64,000 nt of DNA from Tetrahymena elliotti 4EA (GCA_000231825.2 JH720333.1:354374-418373), one strand, 5' to 3'. Shown: positions 35,064 through 49,824, counted from the stretch's first letter. A program made the numbers and translations. Notes: a model not told the origin generated them from the sequence alone.

Positions 35064-37014
35064 TTGATATAATGCAACTTTCAATCAGGAATATTTTAAG
35101 CTGAAATATGAGATTGATTATCTATCTTTCTGAAAACAAATAAGCTATTTGTGTAATTATACTTCTTTGTTTATAGAACACTAAAAATTAAATACTAATT
35201 AAAATTGTTAATAAGCTGCTTTCCTAGAGCTGAAAAACTCTAACTTATATTATTTCATATAATAATCAATAGCTACTGGATAGCTAGTTAAAAAATAAAC
35301 ATCTCTTTATTTTCATTTCTTTTTATGCATCAAATTACTCTATATACCTCAACTAAAATACCAACATAATTTTATTTTCAAGTGATACCTGAACATATTT
35401 TAAGTAATCTTGGATTGCATTTAATTAATACGCAGATATTCACACAAATTTATTAATCAATAACCTTCATGAGCTATATTTTTATCATACCATTAAAACA
35501 ACCATAATATGTATTTTATTAAACTCCTACCTAAAAATAAAAAATAAATTAATTTAATCATGTTTTCCTTTTTAACTACTAATTAACAAACATTTCTAAA
35601 AAAATCTCTTTTACTCAAATAGTAAATTAATTTAAGAAAATTTATAATTTTACTATTCTTCTTCTTTTTATTTATTTGTTAAAAACCAATTGCATTTTAT
35701 AAATACTTTTAAACAAATTAAATCGCTTTACTGAATGAATACTTTATTTTTTTCATTCAAATTTATTTCATAAATATTTTTTAAAGGTATGGGAATTAAT
35801 AGATATTTTAAGTAAATTAAATTTATTAATTAAACATTTTCAAAGAAAAAAAACTAAATATCTTTGAACTCTAGTATCAAAAGTGCTTTCTAAATGAAAA
35901 TTAAAGCAAAAATTTATCAACAAAATACTTAGATCCTTTCCAAATTATAAGCATTACATTTATTTTAAAACATCCTAAAATATTTGGTAATAGTTTAAAT
36001 GTGTTTTCTAAAATTCTATTTGGTTAAGTTTATTTAAAAAAAAAAAAACTTTCATGAGTAATTCTGAATTAAGCAAATGAAATTAAATTTATCTTAATAA
36101 GAATAACTCTAAATCAGTTATCTTTTAATAAAAATTAATCAATTTAAATTTAATTAAAAGGTAAAATTGAAAATTTATTTTTTTTTAAAGTAGTAAAAAA
36201 TTAAATAAAATTTCATAAAAAACAATCAAAAAAACAAAAAAAATTAATTTTTTTGGAACTTTTTTTCCTTTTATAAATTTAATTTTTTTAAAAACTAAAT
36301 AATATTATTTAAGATAGAATTTGCCTTCCATTTATTTTTTAATGTTTTAAAATACAAATAAAATAAATATTTCTTAAGAAGATATTATATGCAGAGAAAA
36401 GTAATCCAAAAATAGAACGAATAATTTTTAACTTTTAATTTATAATTTATGAGTTGTTGTTGTAGCAAAGATAAAATATGGCATTAGACCCAAAAAATGT
36501 ATTCAAGCATAAAATACCAAATTAAGTAAAATATAAATTAACCAATATATTGGTTACATGCTATGCTAACATTTGTAGGATTTTATGATTTTAATTGTAA
36601 AAATTTTTAATAAAACATATATTGAGATGACAGGTAACTAACTATAACAAAAAAGATAGAGGGAGAACTGGCTGGTTAGTAGAAAAAAAATAGTCTTATC
36701 AGGAAATTATATTCTGATTTTATATGCATCTATTCATTTGATGTAAACATATTTTAAATGAATATTTCTTAATAATAAAGGAATTAATTAGTTTATTAGC
36801 AATTTTTAATTAGATTAACAAGATAAAACATTTGTTTAGTTAAGTAAAGCATTGATAAACTTTTAAGTTTAACAGAAATATATTATTATAGGTAGATACT
36901 TCAATAAACAAACCCAATAGCAAAACCTAGCTTCCTCTTTCTGAAAAAGATTCTTTCCTTTGAGATTTTATAATTGTCTTTTGTAATTCAGACTCATAGA
37001 TAAACCAAATAGAA
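35064..37014. other. Divergent intergenic region with possible upstream exons of the FYVE gene
   Basis: Mostly AT-rich spacer between the minus-strand hypothetical gene and the plus-strand FYVE gene. Two stretches look coding: MSCCCSKDKIWHQTQK from ATG 36449, and a GC-richer block at 36892-36960 (TSINKPNSKTQLPLSEKDSF). The second is in the same frame as the FYVE protein but separated from it by one TGA (36961-36963). Either could be 5' exons or leader sequence. Confidence 0.4.
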
Positions 37015-38235
37015 ATGTCATTTTAAGATTAAAAATTAATTAAAAAAACAAAACCTTCAAACTCTTTAAATGAGGGTTAAATGAAATAGCTCTAATCAGC
37101 CTTCATGAATGAAAGTGGAGACGAAAATGGAGATACAGAAATTTAATAAACAGCGATTAGCCCTCCTGGACCAAAAAGAAGTAAAACAATAATGAAGGAA
37201 CAAAATAATTAATCTTAGGATTAATCAGTGATTATGGATAACATTAAAGTTGACAGTGATAAAATTACATTTGTATCAGAAAAAGATTTTAAATTTGAAA
37301 AAATTTGCTTTGTTTGCAAGATCCAGTTTGGGAAAATTAATGAGAGATAGCATCACTGCAGATTGTGCTCTCATTCAGTTTGTAAGATTTGCTCTTAAAA
37401 GAGAGTAAATGATAATAGAGTTTGTGACATCTGCTTCCTTAAGATGAAAAATGTCAAGGGAGAAAAGCGTAAGAAAAAGCTTCTAGCAGCAATGAAAAAC
37501 TTCATTAAAAACCTAACAACTAACATAACTAAAGGCAATGATGAATACAAAAAATTGGAATCTAAATGCAAGATCCTAAAAGAGCAAGCAAATATTGAAG
37601 AAGAAAAAAGATAGATTGAAATAGAATTATTGAAATCAAAGCTTGCTTAATTATAAAAAAGCAAAGAAACTCAAGAAAGAAAGTTGCGAGATAATGAAAA
37701 TTAGTTAGAGGTTAAAAAAGTAGATAGGTAGCGCAGATAAGATGAACTTAATGATATCTAAACAAAGTAAAAAATACTTGTTGGTGATATTAAGCTATAG
37801 CAAGATGCATACAAATCAAGATATGATTAACTTAACTAATTGTACTAATAAAAAAAGGACTTGTAAGGACAAGAATCTTTCCTTAGACTTCCAAATTATG
37901 AAAGAGCTAAACGCAATGATCCAGAGAATATGTGTGAAGCCATAATTTTCTTAGATAATAATGACTAAAGAAATGGAATAAATCACTATAATACATTATC
38001 AAATAACAACGTTTTCTAAAGTACCTCAGATTCAAACAATGTTGATAAGCATAATACAAGTTAGAATTTTACACCATCAAAAAAAGAAAAAAGCCAAAAA
38101 TAAGAATATGCCTCTAGCTACAATCAAGGCATAATGAGTCCAGATAATGACGCAATAGTCCAACACAATTCTCGCTAATAAAGCCAAGGCAGAAGTGCGA
38201 AAAAAGAAAAAACTGGTTGTATATGTAGCAATTGA
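37015..38235 (+). CDS. FYVE-type zinc-finger protein with coiled coil
   Basis: A frame of 406 codons starting MSFQDQKLIKK. Residues 98-150 form a FYVE-like finger: CFVCKIQFGKINERQHHCRL, then CSHSVCKICSQKR and RVCDICF. This has the eight Cys/His ligand spacing and the basic RxHHCR patch that in FYVE domains contacts phosphatidylinositol 3-phosphate. A charged heptad-rich segment (about residues 170-290, KLESKCKILKEQANIEEEKR and on) is predicted coiled coil. The tail is Asn/Ser rich and ends GCICSN. The likely role is at PI3P-positive endosomal or phagosomal membranes, by analogy with the family. The start is conservative: upstream in-frame sequence (see 36892-36960) could belong to it if an intron removes the TGA at 36961. 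Confidence 0.82.
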
Positions 38236-39331
38236 AGTGTTTGAAATAATACAAAAATAGCCAAATACTTATCCAATACCTTTTTTAATAAATAAAGCAT
38301 TACTTTAAAAATGACCTTAATAAATTGATTGATTGATAAGAATATTTATAATTTTAAAAAAATTAAACTTTCTATATTAATTAATGGAAAAATCTCCTTA
38401 TTGGTGTATTACTCTAAATAAATTAATATATTTTATCATAAATTTGTATACTTAGTTTTGTAAGAAAAAGTTAAATAATTTTATAATTAATTTCAATTTA
38501 CTTCAATTAAAATTTTCAAAATAGAAAGTATATTCTTATTTGCTTAAGCTCATTATTTAAATATTATTACTTTAGAAAATCTAAATTATTTTATTTTATT
38601 TACAATTTTTGCTCTAAATCCTTGCAAAAAAAAAAGGATATTGTACTATTTTAGTCATCTTATATTTAATATTAGAGATATTATAATCTTAATCCTTATT
38701 TATTGACTAGAAAATTTAAAATTTATATAAGAATGTAAAAAAAAAATTAACTTATTTTAGAGATAAATTTTAAATAATAATTTAGGAAGGAAGTCTCTTA
38801 ATATTTAATTCTTTTTTTAACTTTCAAAAAAAATGTTTTTTGAAATTTATTTAGGCTTCGAAAATGTAGGAAAATCTAAAATAGTTTGTTTGTTATTGAT
38901 TAAATTTTATAAAAAAGCGTTTTAAAACAGGAAGTAAAATATTTTTCACTTGGCTTGCTAGTAATGACTAAAATGATATTATTAATTTAAATATCTTTTA
39001 TCCTCAAGAGAATAATTAGGATTTTGATAAAAATAAATCTTAAATTTTAAAGATTAAATGTTTATTGTTGTTTTGTTTTGAATAAATAATTTAATAATAA
39101 AAATTAATAAAATTGATGATATTTTAAAAATTTTACTCTTTTTTAACTTTCAGAAAATTTTTTAAAAGAATTTATTATCTAAAATAATTAAATTTTTGTT
39201 GAGAACTATTTTGAAAACAAAGTCTCAAATTTATTTTTAGAATATCTAAGAACAAAAATTGAGTTGAAAATAAATTCTAAATCATATTGTAATTTAAATA
39301 ATTATTTTTTTAATAAATTTAAATTGAAATT
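38236..39331. other. Convergent intergenic spacer
   Basis: AT-rich region of about 1.1 kb between the ends of the plus-strand FYVE gene and a minus-strand hypothetical gene. I see no coding or structural signal. Confidence 0.5.
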
Positions 39332-40541
39332 TCATTTCCAATCCAACCTAGAAATTAAGTATTTTGTTGCTAATTCATTTTTAAGCTTAACAGGATCGCT
39401 TAGGAAGTCTTACTTTTTCTTTTCTATAAGCTCCTTTTTTCTTTTGTTTATATCATATTTATTTAAATTATCTAATCCATTAGCCTTATTAAATAAAAAG
39501 CTCAAGAAATTCTCTATTGTTGCTTTTCTTTTTGGTTTTTTGACTGTCTTTTACCTTGACCTCAAAGTAGACTCAATACCAAGAAACTCATCCTATGTAA
39601 ATATTTAGATTATTTAATAAGAGTTAATTTTGAATTTAAATTACTGCAGGGTATTCAAACTCTCTGGCTAAGAAAGTTAAAAACTTAAAACAGTTTTCAA
39701 TGATAATATCTTCATTAAATATTTCTTTCTCATCTTCTGCTAGAACATACTAATCTAAGAGTTCCTCCTCAAGTATTTTTTCTAATTGCCTCAATAAACT
39801 CTTTTCATCAACTAATTACTTTAATTATATTGATAAAATTAATTTAGTACAAATGATTAAGTTTTTATAAATTTATATTACACAAAACTTTTTCTTTATG
39901 ATGTTTTAAGGATCTTCTGACATCACAGAAATATCTTAGACCAATTAATCAATAATTTCATTTAAAACATATCTTGTAACCTTTTTAGTACCTATCAAAG
40001 AAAAGATAAAGCTAAAGTACTAATTATAAGTCTTGGAAATTTAACTATAGTCTTTCTTATATCCAAGGTATCTGAACAATTTGCATACAGTCTTGAGAGC
40101 TATTAAAGTATCCTCAGACCCCATATTAGAAGCAGAATTGCATAAAGTAATCAAGAAATTAGCAAAAATATCTAAACCCAAAAGTTTTTCACTTTCTTCA
40201 TTAATAGTCAAACTTAAAACCTAAATTAGAATTGTAATAATAATATATCTTATAAAAAATTTAATTAAAATTAATTTATTTACTTTAGTTGCTATCATAG
40301 AGTATAGTTTTACCAAATTCTTAACTTTACCCAGGTTGTCGAGCAATAACTCATCTATTATCTTTATCAGCTAAGCACACTCTATTACATTTTCAGCTGA
40401 TCTTTCAACATAAAAATCAACTAACTTCAAAAGCTATAGAGTTTATTATCCTTTACTTCTGAGAAATTCATCCTTTTAAGAATATTCCAAAAGCTCAAAT
40501 TCATTTTAATTGCTTATATACTATTTTTGAAAAAAATTCAT
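39332..40541 (-). CDS. Hypothetical helical protein, 340 aa, four exons
   Basis: Start MNFFQKQYISNQNEFELLEY. Introns 40221-40283, 39812-39883 and 39593-39644 all have GT-AG ends, and the spliced length is exactly 341 codons. The protein looks almost entirely alpha-helical, in a pattern that recalls HEAT/armadillo-like solenoids (LLKLVDFYVERSAENVIECA and similar). A basic Lys-rich segment follows near residue 260 (SRQKTVKKPKRKATIENFL), and it ends KYLISRLDWK. There is no signal peptide or membrane span. I do not recognise the family. It lies 370 bp downstream of the giant C2 gene on the same strand. Confidence 0.75.
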
Positions 40542-40913
40542 TACTTAAATCAATATTTATATCCCTAAAATTTAAGATTTTATTAATTTTTATCAACAAA
40601 AAATGCTTCCTTTGTTTGAAATTAAAAATTTTATAGATTAAAAAGCTTCATAAATTATCTAAATATTTATAAATCGATCAATCATCATGTTTGCTGAAGG
40701 AAGAATAAAAATTAAATTAAAATTTTTTAATTATTGAGTTATTTATTTTATTTCTTTTTGTTTCAAAAAATAATCAGATTAAATATTAAGCTTTTGAGGT
40801 ATGACAGAGCATTAGTTATAAAATTAGAAAGATTATCTAAAATATTTCATATTTCATCTTATATTTTCATTTTATATTTTTTTAGATTGTTTCAGTTTAT
40901 TTAAAAATTCTTT
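40542..40913. other. Short spacer
   Basis: AT-rich gap between two minus-strand genes, probably the 3' end of the C2 gene and the promoter of the 340-aa hypothetical. Nothing else seen. Confidence 0.5.
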
Positions 40914-43900
40914 TCAAAAGAAAAGAAAAGCATCTTTTAAATTGATTTCTTAAAAAACTGTGTTAGATAGAGTAGATCTTATTTTGTATAAATTTTTTAA
41001 ATAATAAGAAATAATTACTCTATTATTTAGCTGCATAACTCCTTTTTCATCTTTTAAGGTTTCTACATATCTGAGACGATTGTTAAGGACAATATCTAAT
41101 AAGTCTTCTTGTTTATAAAATTCAGATTATATTTATTCTGCAGTTATAATCATTGAAGCTTGTAAATCCAAATTTCTTTATCTGTAATCAATAAATAATG
41201 TAGATTTTCTTTATTTTGGCTAATGTTTTTGTTATTGATTTTGATCTGCTTCGTTAATATGAAGAAGCTTAATCTTGCTGAGCATTTCTGCTAAGTCTTG
41301 GCATATGGCTAGACCATTATTTGCTTTAAAAAGATCAATGAATTAATTAATATCCTAGGCTGCTAAATTGCTTAAATTAGCCAAACATTATTACGTAATT
41401 TCATAATCATCAAAATAGACTCTTATAAAGCATATTAGGGTTTATATTGTCACTTTGGCATGCACTTATTTATTAAATAGAAAATTAAAACGCAAAATAT
41501 TTATTTTTTTTATTTACTTTTATATTCAGAGTAATTTAAATACAAAATAAGCTCTTGAATTTCTTTGATTATTTAAAGAGTGACTTTCCTAGATGATGAA
41601 GATAGAAGACTTAAAATCATATCTATCAAAGTTGTTTTTCTGAAATTAAGTTTCTCATTTTAAGCATTTTTCTTTTCTTTCTTTTCAACCACCATCTTGT
41701 CAAATTCATTTTAGTTTCTCTTAATTTTTATTTCTTATCTTGCTTAGACTGTTATAAATTAATATATAAAACCTTTATTTTATTTTCCAAAAATAAAAAA
41801 TTTACTTCTTGAAATCACAATAGGAAAATTCTTAGGTTTAATAATATCTTTAGTTGAAACTGAAGATGAGATCTACTCATTAAGCTCAAGATTCAGACCT
41901 ATTACATTATTAAGATATTTTTATTCACACATCTTTTTGACAGGATATAATCTCGAGCACAATTCAAATTCTTTGCCTTCAAACATCATGATAAGCATGA
42001 TTTCTATTGCTATATTCTCTATTTCATCAGACTATGATTGTTAAAAGAGTAAATTAAAATTAATTTCTCTATAAAATAAATAAATTTCTTTTACCTATTT
42101 ATAAACAACACTGAAGTTTTCAGGTGTATCAAATTAAAAGCTAATTGGTTTTTAATTAAGAAGTGATTGAATAAAATTTTCAAGAGTGATTTCTAAAAGA
42201 CTAGTTGAATGTTCATTTAAAACATCAGTTGAATAATCTGTATAATAAACCATAGTCTTTAGCTTAACCCCAAAGTAAATTAAATCATCTTTAAATCTTT
42301 CATTGTCTTCATCAAACTTTCTGATGATTTATTGAATCTAGTTGTGATCAGAGTTAATTATTATATTCTTTATTCCTATTTTTAAGAAATTTAAATAAAT
42401 TTTTCCACAAACAAATAAATATAAAGTAAGAAATGGGTGTTTTAATTCTTCATTTACCATCTACTTTCATAAAGACTTTGGCCCAATGGATTGGGTTGAA
42501 CTTGTAGCTACCAAGTACATATAAATCTTTTCTATTGAGGATATTATAAAATTATTTCATGACATCATTATTATGATAAATCAATTAGCTTAATGGCTAA
42601 ATAAAGAAGAATTCTTCTCCTTAAGGCTTTTAATATACGCTATCTACAATTTAGTAGCTTCCTTTACATAAATTTATAGATCTATCCTCTCTTAAGAAAT
42701 CGTCAGTATTTTCTTATTTAACTTCGTTATCATCTCCTGCTTCCTTGACCTCCTCTAGGTCTTCTTTATTTTCCTAATTTATATTTCTCATTATTAAATT
42801 CATTTGCTCTTTCGATTATCCTGTCATCACTAATTTAAATTCGATTTTATCATATGGGTGAGATGTCAAAAATTTGTGAGTCTTAAATTCACTCTAAATG
42901 ATACTACCATCAGAGTCAATAAAATTAGTGAATTCTTTTTATCTATTATAAAATCTTATTAATTTTAATGTTTACTTAAAAATTAATTACCCATTCACTT
43001 TAACCTTCAGCTTCATGTTAGATAAAGCAAAAACTGAAATTTTTTTATTCTAGTAACCTTTTCCCAATATTTTCTATTTATTTATTTAGGGAAATTTCAT
43101 TAGATTTATAAATAATGTTATATATTTATGTGAATTTTTACATTATCTGAATAACGTATGATAGAGTTGAGACCTCTGGCATCTAAAATTTCATTTTGAT
43201 CAACTCTTATAATTCTATGAACTTACACAGCAATTTCTCCTACGTTTTCCTTATAAAATGGTGAAGTAATAACCCTTAAAAGAGATATAACTCTGAAATT
43301 AGAAGGTCTTATAAATATAAGAAGTTGTTAGGATTAAAATAGATCATCTGGACCTTTAATAGACTAAAGAGTTTGCTAAATAGATTGCTTTGGAATTTCA
43401 CCTTCTTCAGATTTGATATTTCCTTCTTTATCCATATATTTGAAATTGAGCAAAATTTATGAAGAATTTTTAACTATTTCTCCAGGAATGTAAAAGTCAA
43501 TCTCTTAATTCAAGATTATTTCAGTCACCCTTTAAATATAATTATTAAACACTCTAAAATAAACTTAAAAAATATCAATACTCTATTTCTTCACCATCAT
43601 CACCTCTTTCCTCCCTAAAAGAATAGGCATCTCTCTTAAACTAAGCAAATAACTTAAGAGGAGTTGAGTTTTTTATATTTTAATTTATAATCAAACTGAT
43701 GTTAAAAGAATATTTCATTTTTATTGAACCTTTTATTTGTAGAGTAGTGCCTTAGGGAATGGTAATGTGCCATAAATATTAACCATCCTGAGAGTACTGA
43801 GGAAGAAATTTTTTAAATTCAGGATTGTTATATTTATTATTCATACCAGCAAATCTTTCTCTTGTATAAAGCAAGTTCATTCCTTTGAATTTTTTTCTGA

Positions 43901-46900
43901 AAGACTAGTTAAACTCATATCTATTAATAAATATTAAATCTTAAGGATTTTAATTTAAAATAATTTTGATTTAATTTAAAATTTTGTTGATTTTATGATT
44001 TTTATTTAATTTTTGAGTATATTTTAAAAGAAATAAGAATATCTGTTGGATTACGCATTCATTTTAGAGTCATAGTAGTAAATTTTATAAAGTCTTTCTC
44101 TGACAGTATTGAGTCTTCCTTTAATTCTTGCTACATTAGCTAAAGAAATAGTATTATTTTGTTGGGTGTTAACTTCTCCTTTAAAGAACTCTAAAACTAA
44201 TTTACAAGGGATACGTTTTATTATATTGAGGCTATTATACATAACTAAAAAGAATTCAACTTCAATATTTTTTTAAATAGATTCTTCATTAAATTTTTTA
44301 AGACCATGCTCTACTATTGTTTTTATTTTCTTTTCATAAAAGTTATTTTTCAAGAAAGTTTCCTAACTTTACTGAGCATTTGGATCTTCAGCAGTTTATA
44401 TTTCTTCTTAACTTACATTTTATTATTCATCTTCTTCCTATTTCTTTTCTTCTTCGGTAAGCGGAGGGAATTTTATATTGTATAGAGGTAATTTACATTT
44501 AGAAATTACACCTGTATCAGATTTTTAACTATCACAAAAATCAATTGTAAGTGCATCAAATATACTCTGACATTTAAAATTAAGATTTTAAGCATAAATA
44601 TAACCTGTCTCAGTTGATTTAAATTCAGTAGCAGGCAAAGCCTTTGAATTAGTATAGCTTTACTTAAATTTATTAGAATCTTTAAGCAAAGGATAGGTAT
44701 TATTTGATATACTCACGATTTGTTACAGATTATCTTCTTCAATATCAAATCCTTAAATCTAAAAAATTGATAAATATTAATATACATCTAAGATATTTTT
44801 TAAAAATTTACATAAAAATAAAAGGAAAATGATTTTGAGAAGTCTTTTTCCTTCATATCAAGTATTTCAAAAGATTTTAGGATGATAGTACAATCATAAT
44901 TAGATGTAAATCTATTTTAAATGAATGACAAATTCAAATTCAAAACTGCACTACGATAAAGCAAATCATTTTGTAAAATAACACTCATTGTTATTTTTTA
45001 ATTCTAGAACCATTCCAGAGAGTCAATATTTATGCTAAATGATTGCAATTACTTTCTTTTCAGATACTTATTTTAATAAATAAAATAATAAAAATTATTT
45101 TTTAATTTGAAAGGAAACTTAAATGAATACCCTTTTAGATCTATCCAAAGAGATGAATTCAATGACATTTTTTATTAAAGAAACATGAATACTATTCTAT
45201 TCAGGATGGAAGATAATTTAAGTAATTTGATTAAATGGAGCTTCATCGTTTCTAAAGTACTCCTTTGTATCATCTTGTGATATTGAGTATTGTTACTGAC
45301 TTTTCTTAAAAGAAAGTTTAGATAATCCCTCTTAATCTAGTTATTTAAATATAATTTGATTGCTGTAAACTGTTGCATCAACATCCTAGCTTAATGAGCT
45401 CTAAGTATTGAAATTATTTATGCCATGAAGTCCTTCAACTTCGATTTAAATTATACCATCTTTCATTTCTTTTATCATTCTAACTTCTTAGTTTTATTGC
45501 TAATTACCTTGTTACTCATTTTCTTATGCCTTATAATTTGATGAAAGTCTCTTAGGACATATGTTAAATTCAGCAGAGAATACAAACAAAATTTCTTCTT
45601 ACTTAACTTTAAAATTTAAATAAAATATGATGGGATTATCTTTTATTATAGATTAATTTTAATTATTTATTAAAAAGATTACTTGAAATTCTGCTTGTGT
45701 TTGCTTCGCCAGTACTGATTAAATTAGGATGATTTTATTTTTACATTTTTACAGCAAAGTTTAATGCTTAATCTTTCTCGTTTAAGAAATTTAAAATATC
45801 TGAGTAGCATATTTGTCCTTTCAGGATAGGTATAGAGTACTAATCAAGATTCATATAATCTATATTAGAAGGATGCTTTACAGTCATATCAGTAATTTAT
45901 ATTAATTCCAAGTTAATTATTTAGTTTAAGTTATTAGCAAAAAAACTGCAAACTTTATCTCCAAAACTCAATTGTCTATCAATAATTCTATTGATAAAAA
46001 TCAAATAAAAATATAAATTTAGAATTTATAGATATGTATTTACTCTTTAGATTCATTGATAACCACGCTTTGTAAAGATTATGTTCTAAATGGAGTTTAG
46101 AAATAAGTTAGAGAAGATGGGATGAAAGTAACATTTTTTGTATCAGATGCAGATTCAACAACACCTGGCATGGCATAAAAAAACTAGTTAACTTAATCCT
46201 TCTTGTTTATATATAATTTTAAAACATATTAGCAAGATGTCTTTAATTGTAAATCATTTTATAGAATAGTCTAATTTATGTTTTGGATTTTGAGAGGCTT
46301 GATGTTTAATAAAACATTTTCATAATTTTAGATGCTAAAAGAGTCAAGAATGCTGACAATGAGAGTGACTTGATTTGGATTATCATTTTATGCTCCTTTG
46401 AAACTTATTTTCTTTAAATCAACTTAAATGTAATTAACTTTGTGCTTTTTAAGAGGATATCTTCCCCACTCAAGTTAGCCATTAATAATTCTGTTTGCAG
46501 TAAAGCTTTTACTATCTTTTGAATACATAAAAGTACAAATAATATCAATATTTTATTCTTCTAAATCAAAGGTATTCAAGTTTAGCTTAAAGTTCTCCCT
46601 TATATTGTTGTACGTGCTTTTTCATAATTTATTTTTTAAATTAAATTTTTTCATTAACTAATTTAAAATTTTACTTTGTATTTTTAGCCAAGCGAATTTT
46701 CTATGAAATGTAAGTATTCGTCTTTGATTTTAAAGTTATTTATGCGTGAGTATCTTTAGGCCCTGCACTTAATTCTAAAGATTAAATAGATATTACTAAT
46801 TAGGTAATACTTGGAATTGAACCATCTCTTTTTTCATACCTCTCAACCCAAAATAATTTCTCATTTAACTCTATACCACTTTGGATTTGCTTTTTATTTT

Positions 46901-49824
46901 TAATAAATAAATATCTATTGGCTCATTTTTACATGTTAGTTACCTTGTAGAATGGATGCTAGTTGATGGGAGTGTAGCTGAAAGAGAAAACAAAATTTCC
47001 TTCTATTTCTGGATTTAGGGTTGACAGTGGGATTTTCCATGTATTTGGGAACTCTGTGTTAACCAATGGAAGATCAGCAATTCTTGTAAATAATTTAAAC
47101 ATCGAAATACTAGAATTGCTACTAAAATCAAATAATCTAATTTTTAAAGTATCCAAGACAGAGTTAGTGAAAAATTTAATGCTTTTTTGGTATTTAGGGT
47201 TTTTTAAGTTGTTGATTTATTCATCAGTTTTGACAATTTAGTTATTGACTTCAAAAACAAATAAAGTATTTATAACATCTCTGTTAGTGTACTGTATATT
47301 TTCACCTTGTATGCAATCTATGCTTAATATGCCTTTTGTTAGTTTATATAATACACTTTGTTGAATTAATTTAACAATCATATAAATTATTTTACCTAAA
47401 GGTTAATCTATAAATAAAGATTTATTTTATGTGTATTTTATTTTCAAAGTTCCATTTTGAGTCAAACTATTTTAAAATTCTTCCAAAGATTTATTTTTTT
47501 GAGAAAGAATTTTTTTAAATAAGTATTAGAAATTTGAGCTCAAAACAGGTGACCTTATGTCTATAGATGAAACAGTGTTTCTTGACATGCCATATTATTA
47601 AATTAACACAGATGGTATTTCCAAATGCATAGGATTTATGATAAAACTCATAATTTCATTATACTTTGAAGGCAAAACATCATTTTCAGCTTAATTTGAA
47701 TTAACATAAAGCTTTTATTTAATGTAATAAATTAATTAATCAGAAAATGATTTATTTTTAAATTTACTTCATAAACTTTGACAGTTGCAGGTATTGAGTC
47801 TTTATCGATGTAATTTTAAAAGTTAATAGGAATATTTGTTATCTGCCATTCATATTTATAAGGGTTGTCGCAGACTGAAGTAAAGCATTTATAGTTAAGT
47901 GTTGGGATTGAAATTTCTAAAAATAAATTTGTTTTTCCAAGGTCTTCTAAATTGATTCCACTTAATTGTATGCTTTTTATGACACAAAATAAATTCAAAC
48001 CTTCATGGACCTGTTTTGGATATTATTGATCAGGCTTTGATTAATTTTATGATAATTTTGTAAAATTGAAATCATCTTGCCCTTCTTTTATGCTTTTCTT
48101 TAAAGGAATTTCTTTTGAAGATACACCTGCATTGGATTATTTATTTTAGAACTAACTCAATTTAGGTTGCTATTATTTAATATCTTATTTTTTAATATTA
48201 AGAGGAGTCTTTTCATTCAGTTCAATAGTCTTCTATCTCTTAAAGTTGGTTACCATTGGATCATATTCTTTATTAGCTTTACTCCATTTTCTTTTAAAAA
48301 AAAAATTATACACAAATGACAAAAAAACATAAAAGTGTATTTATTATACTGTTCGTTTCTATGAATAATGCTTAATGAGACTTTAGTTGCAAATTTGTTT
48401 GTTACAAAATTAAGTGTTGTTGTTGATGATCTCTCAACTTCATCATCTTTATTCTGGTACCAATTTAATTCTGCAAATACTAATGTAACTATGCATTCAG
48501 GCTTTTTAATTATTTAATTAAGTACAAATTATTCTTACAATTGAAAATAAATTATTTAGGAAATTTAAAAATTACTTCAAGTTGGCTAAATTGTTCTTTA
48601 TTTATTTACATTTCTAAGAGGTCTCTGTTTGCAAATAAATTAAACTTTATTTCATCAAGCTCGCTGCCTGTTTCTATAAAGAAGCTAGGACCTTCAACGT
48701 TAAACTTACATAACTAATTACTATTTTGAAAAGTATAAAATGCTTATTTTAGATTGAAATTTTCAACTCTTTCTATCTTTATTTTTGCTATTCCCTTAGG
48801 CTCACGAGTAAATGAATTCTTTAAAAAAGTATACTCGCACATAAGAGCTGCACTATTAGGAACATTATTGTCAGAGAAATTTTTTTGGACACATTTTGGC
48901 TTGTTAGCTAATAAAGATAATTAATCTAAATTCTATATTATGGAACCTACATCAATATCTACATCGCTAGAGCTGAAGTAGTTTTTTAAATGAAACTTAA
49001 TTTCAATAGAATTTTCTTTTTAAGGCTGACATTTCATCAAGAATTTTTGGTTCAAAGTAGGATTTTCTTGTTTAAATCTCTTAGTTTGTTGTTGTATTGA
49101 TTCAATTTGAACTGACCCAAATTATGCATCCTTTGATCTTTTCAGTTCTATTAAAAAATATAAATAAATAATATGAAATTTCATAAGAAATCTATTTGAA
49201 ATTTACTAGTTCCATTGAGAACATTAATACGAAGAACACCTTCTGCATTATATGAACTTATTATATCTTGATTTTGATTGAATTGGATATGCTATTAAGA
49301 TTTCTATCCATCGCTTTGATAGTCAAAATTTACTTTTAATTCACCATTTTTAATCCTTTTTATACTAGGCTCTTCCAAATCTAAAACTCTAACAACTTTC
49401 GACAGTTATGTTACATTTTTTAAATTATCTGTCCAGAAAGATATCATAGTATCTGAACTACATTTATTGTAATCATAAAGCTCAAATCTTATTTCTTCAT
49501 TTTAATGAAATTTAGATAAATCAATTGCAAATCTACAATTCCAAATAGGCCTTTCTTGTTTTTCGCATATTTCAGTTTAAAGTTTAAAAGAGCCTATTTT
49601 TAATACCCTAAATTATAAAACCTAACTCTTATCTTTCCATTTTCTTATTAAAATTGCTAATTTTACACATATGGATTGGGATTTCCTAAAAATGTATTAA
49701 ATCTAATATTTTTCCCCTCGACAATAACTATGGTCAAAATCCCTGAAATATTCTAATAAAAAAGAAAATCATTAACTATCCTTGATGTAATTATGCTAAT
49801 CAATTTATAATGTACCTAATCCAT
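40914..49824 (-). CDS. Giant multi-C2-domain protein
   Basis: A long multi-exon gene, or possibly two adjacent ones, on the minus strand. It starts ATG 49824 (MDQ, intron, NISGILTIVIVEGKNIR). The first C2 domain is clear after splicing: GILTIVIVEGKN, NPNPYVVLKIGSFKLQTE, RPIWNCRFAIDL, EEIRFELYDYN. Further C2-like units occur at about 47990-47760 (IQLSGINLEDLGKTNLFLEI), 47330-47060 (LSIDCIQGENIQYTN, KTDEQINNLKNPKYQ), around 46700, and around 44900 (ILKSFEILDMKEKDFSK). The C-terminal 2 kb (42900-40914) encodes a helical, armadillo-like region ending AFLFF with TGA 40914-40916. C2 domains bind phospholipids or proteins, often with calcium. Tandem C2 arrays occur in ferlins and centriolar proteins, but I cannot choose a family. 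About 20 introns were not all mapped. Confidence 0.7.
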
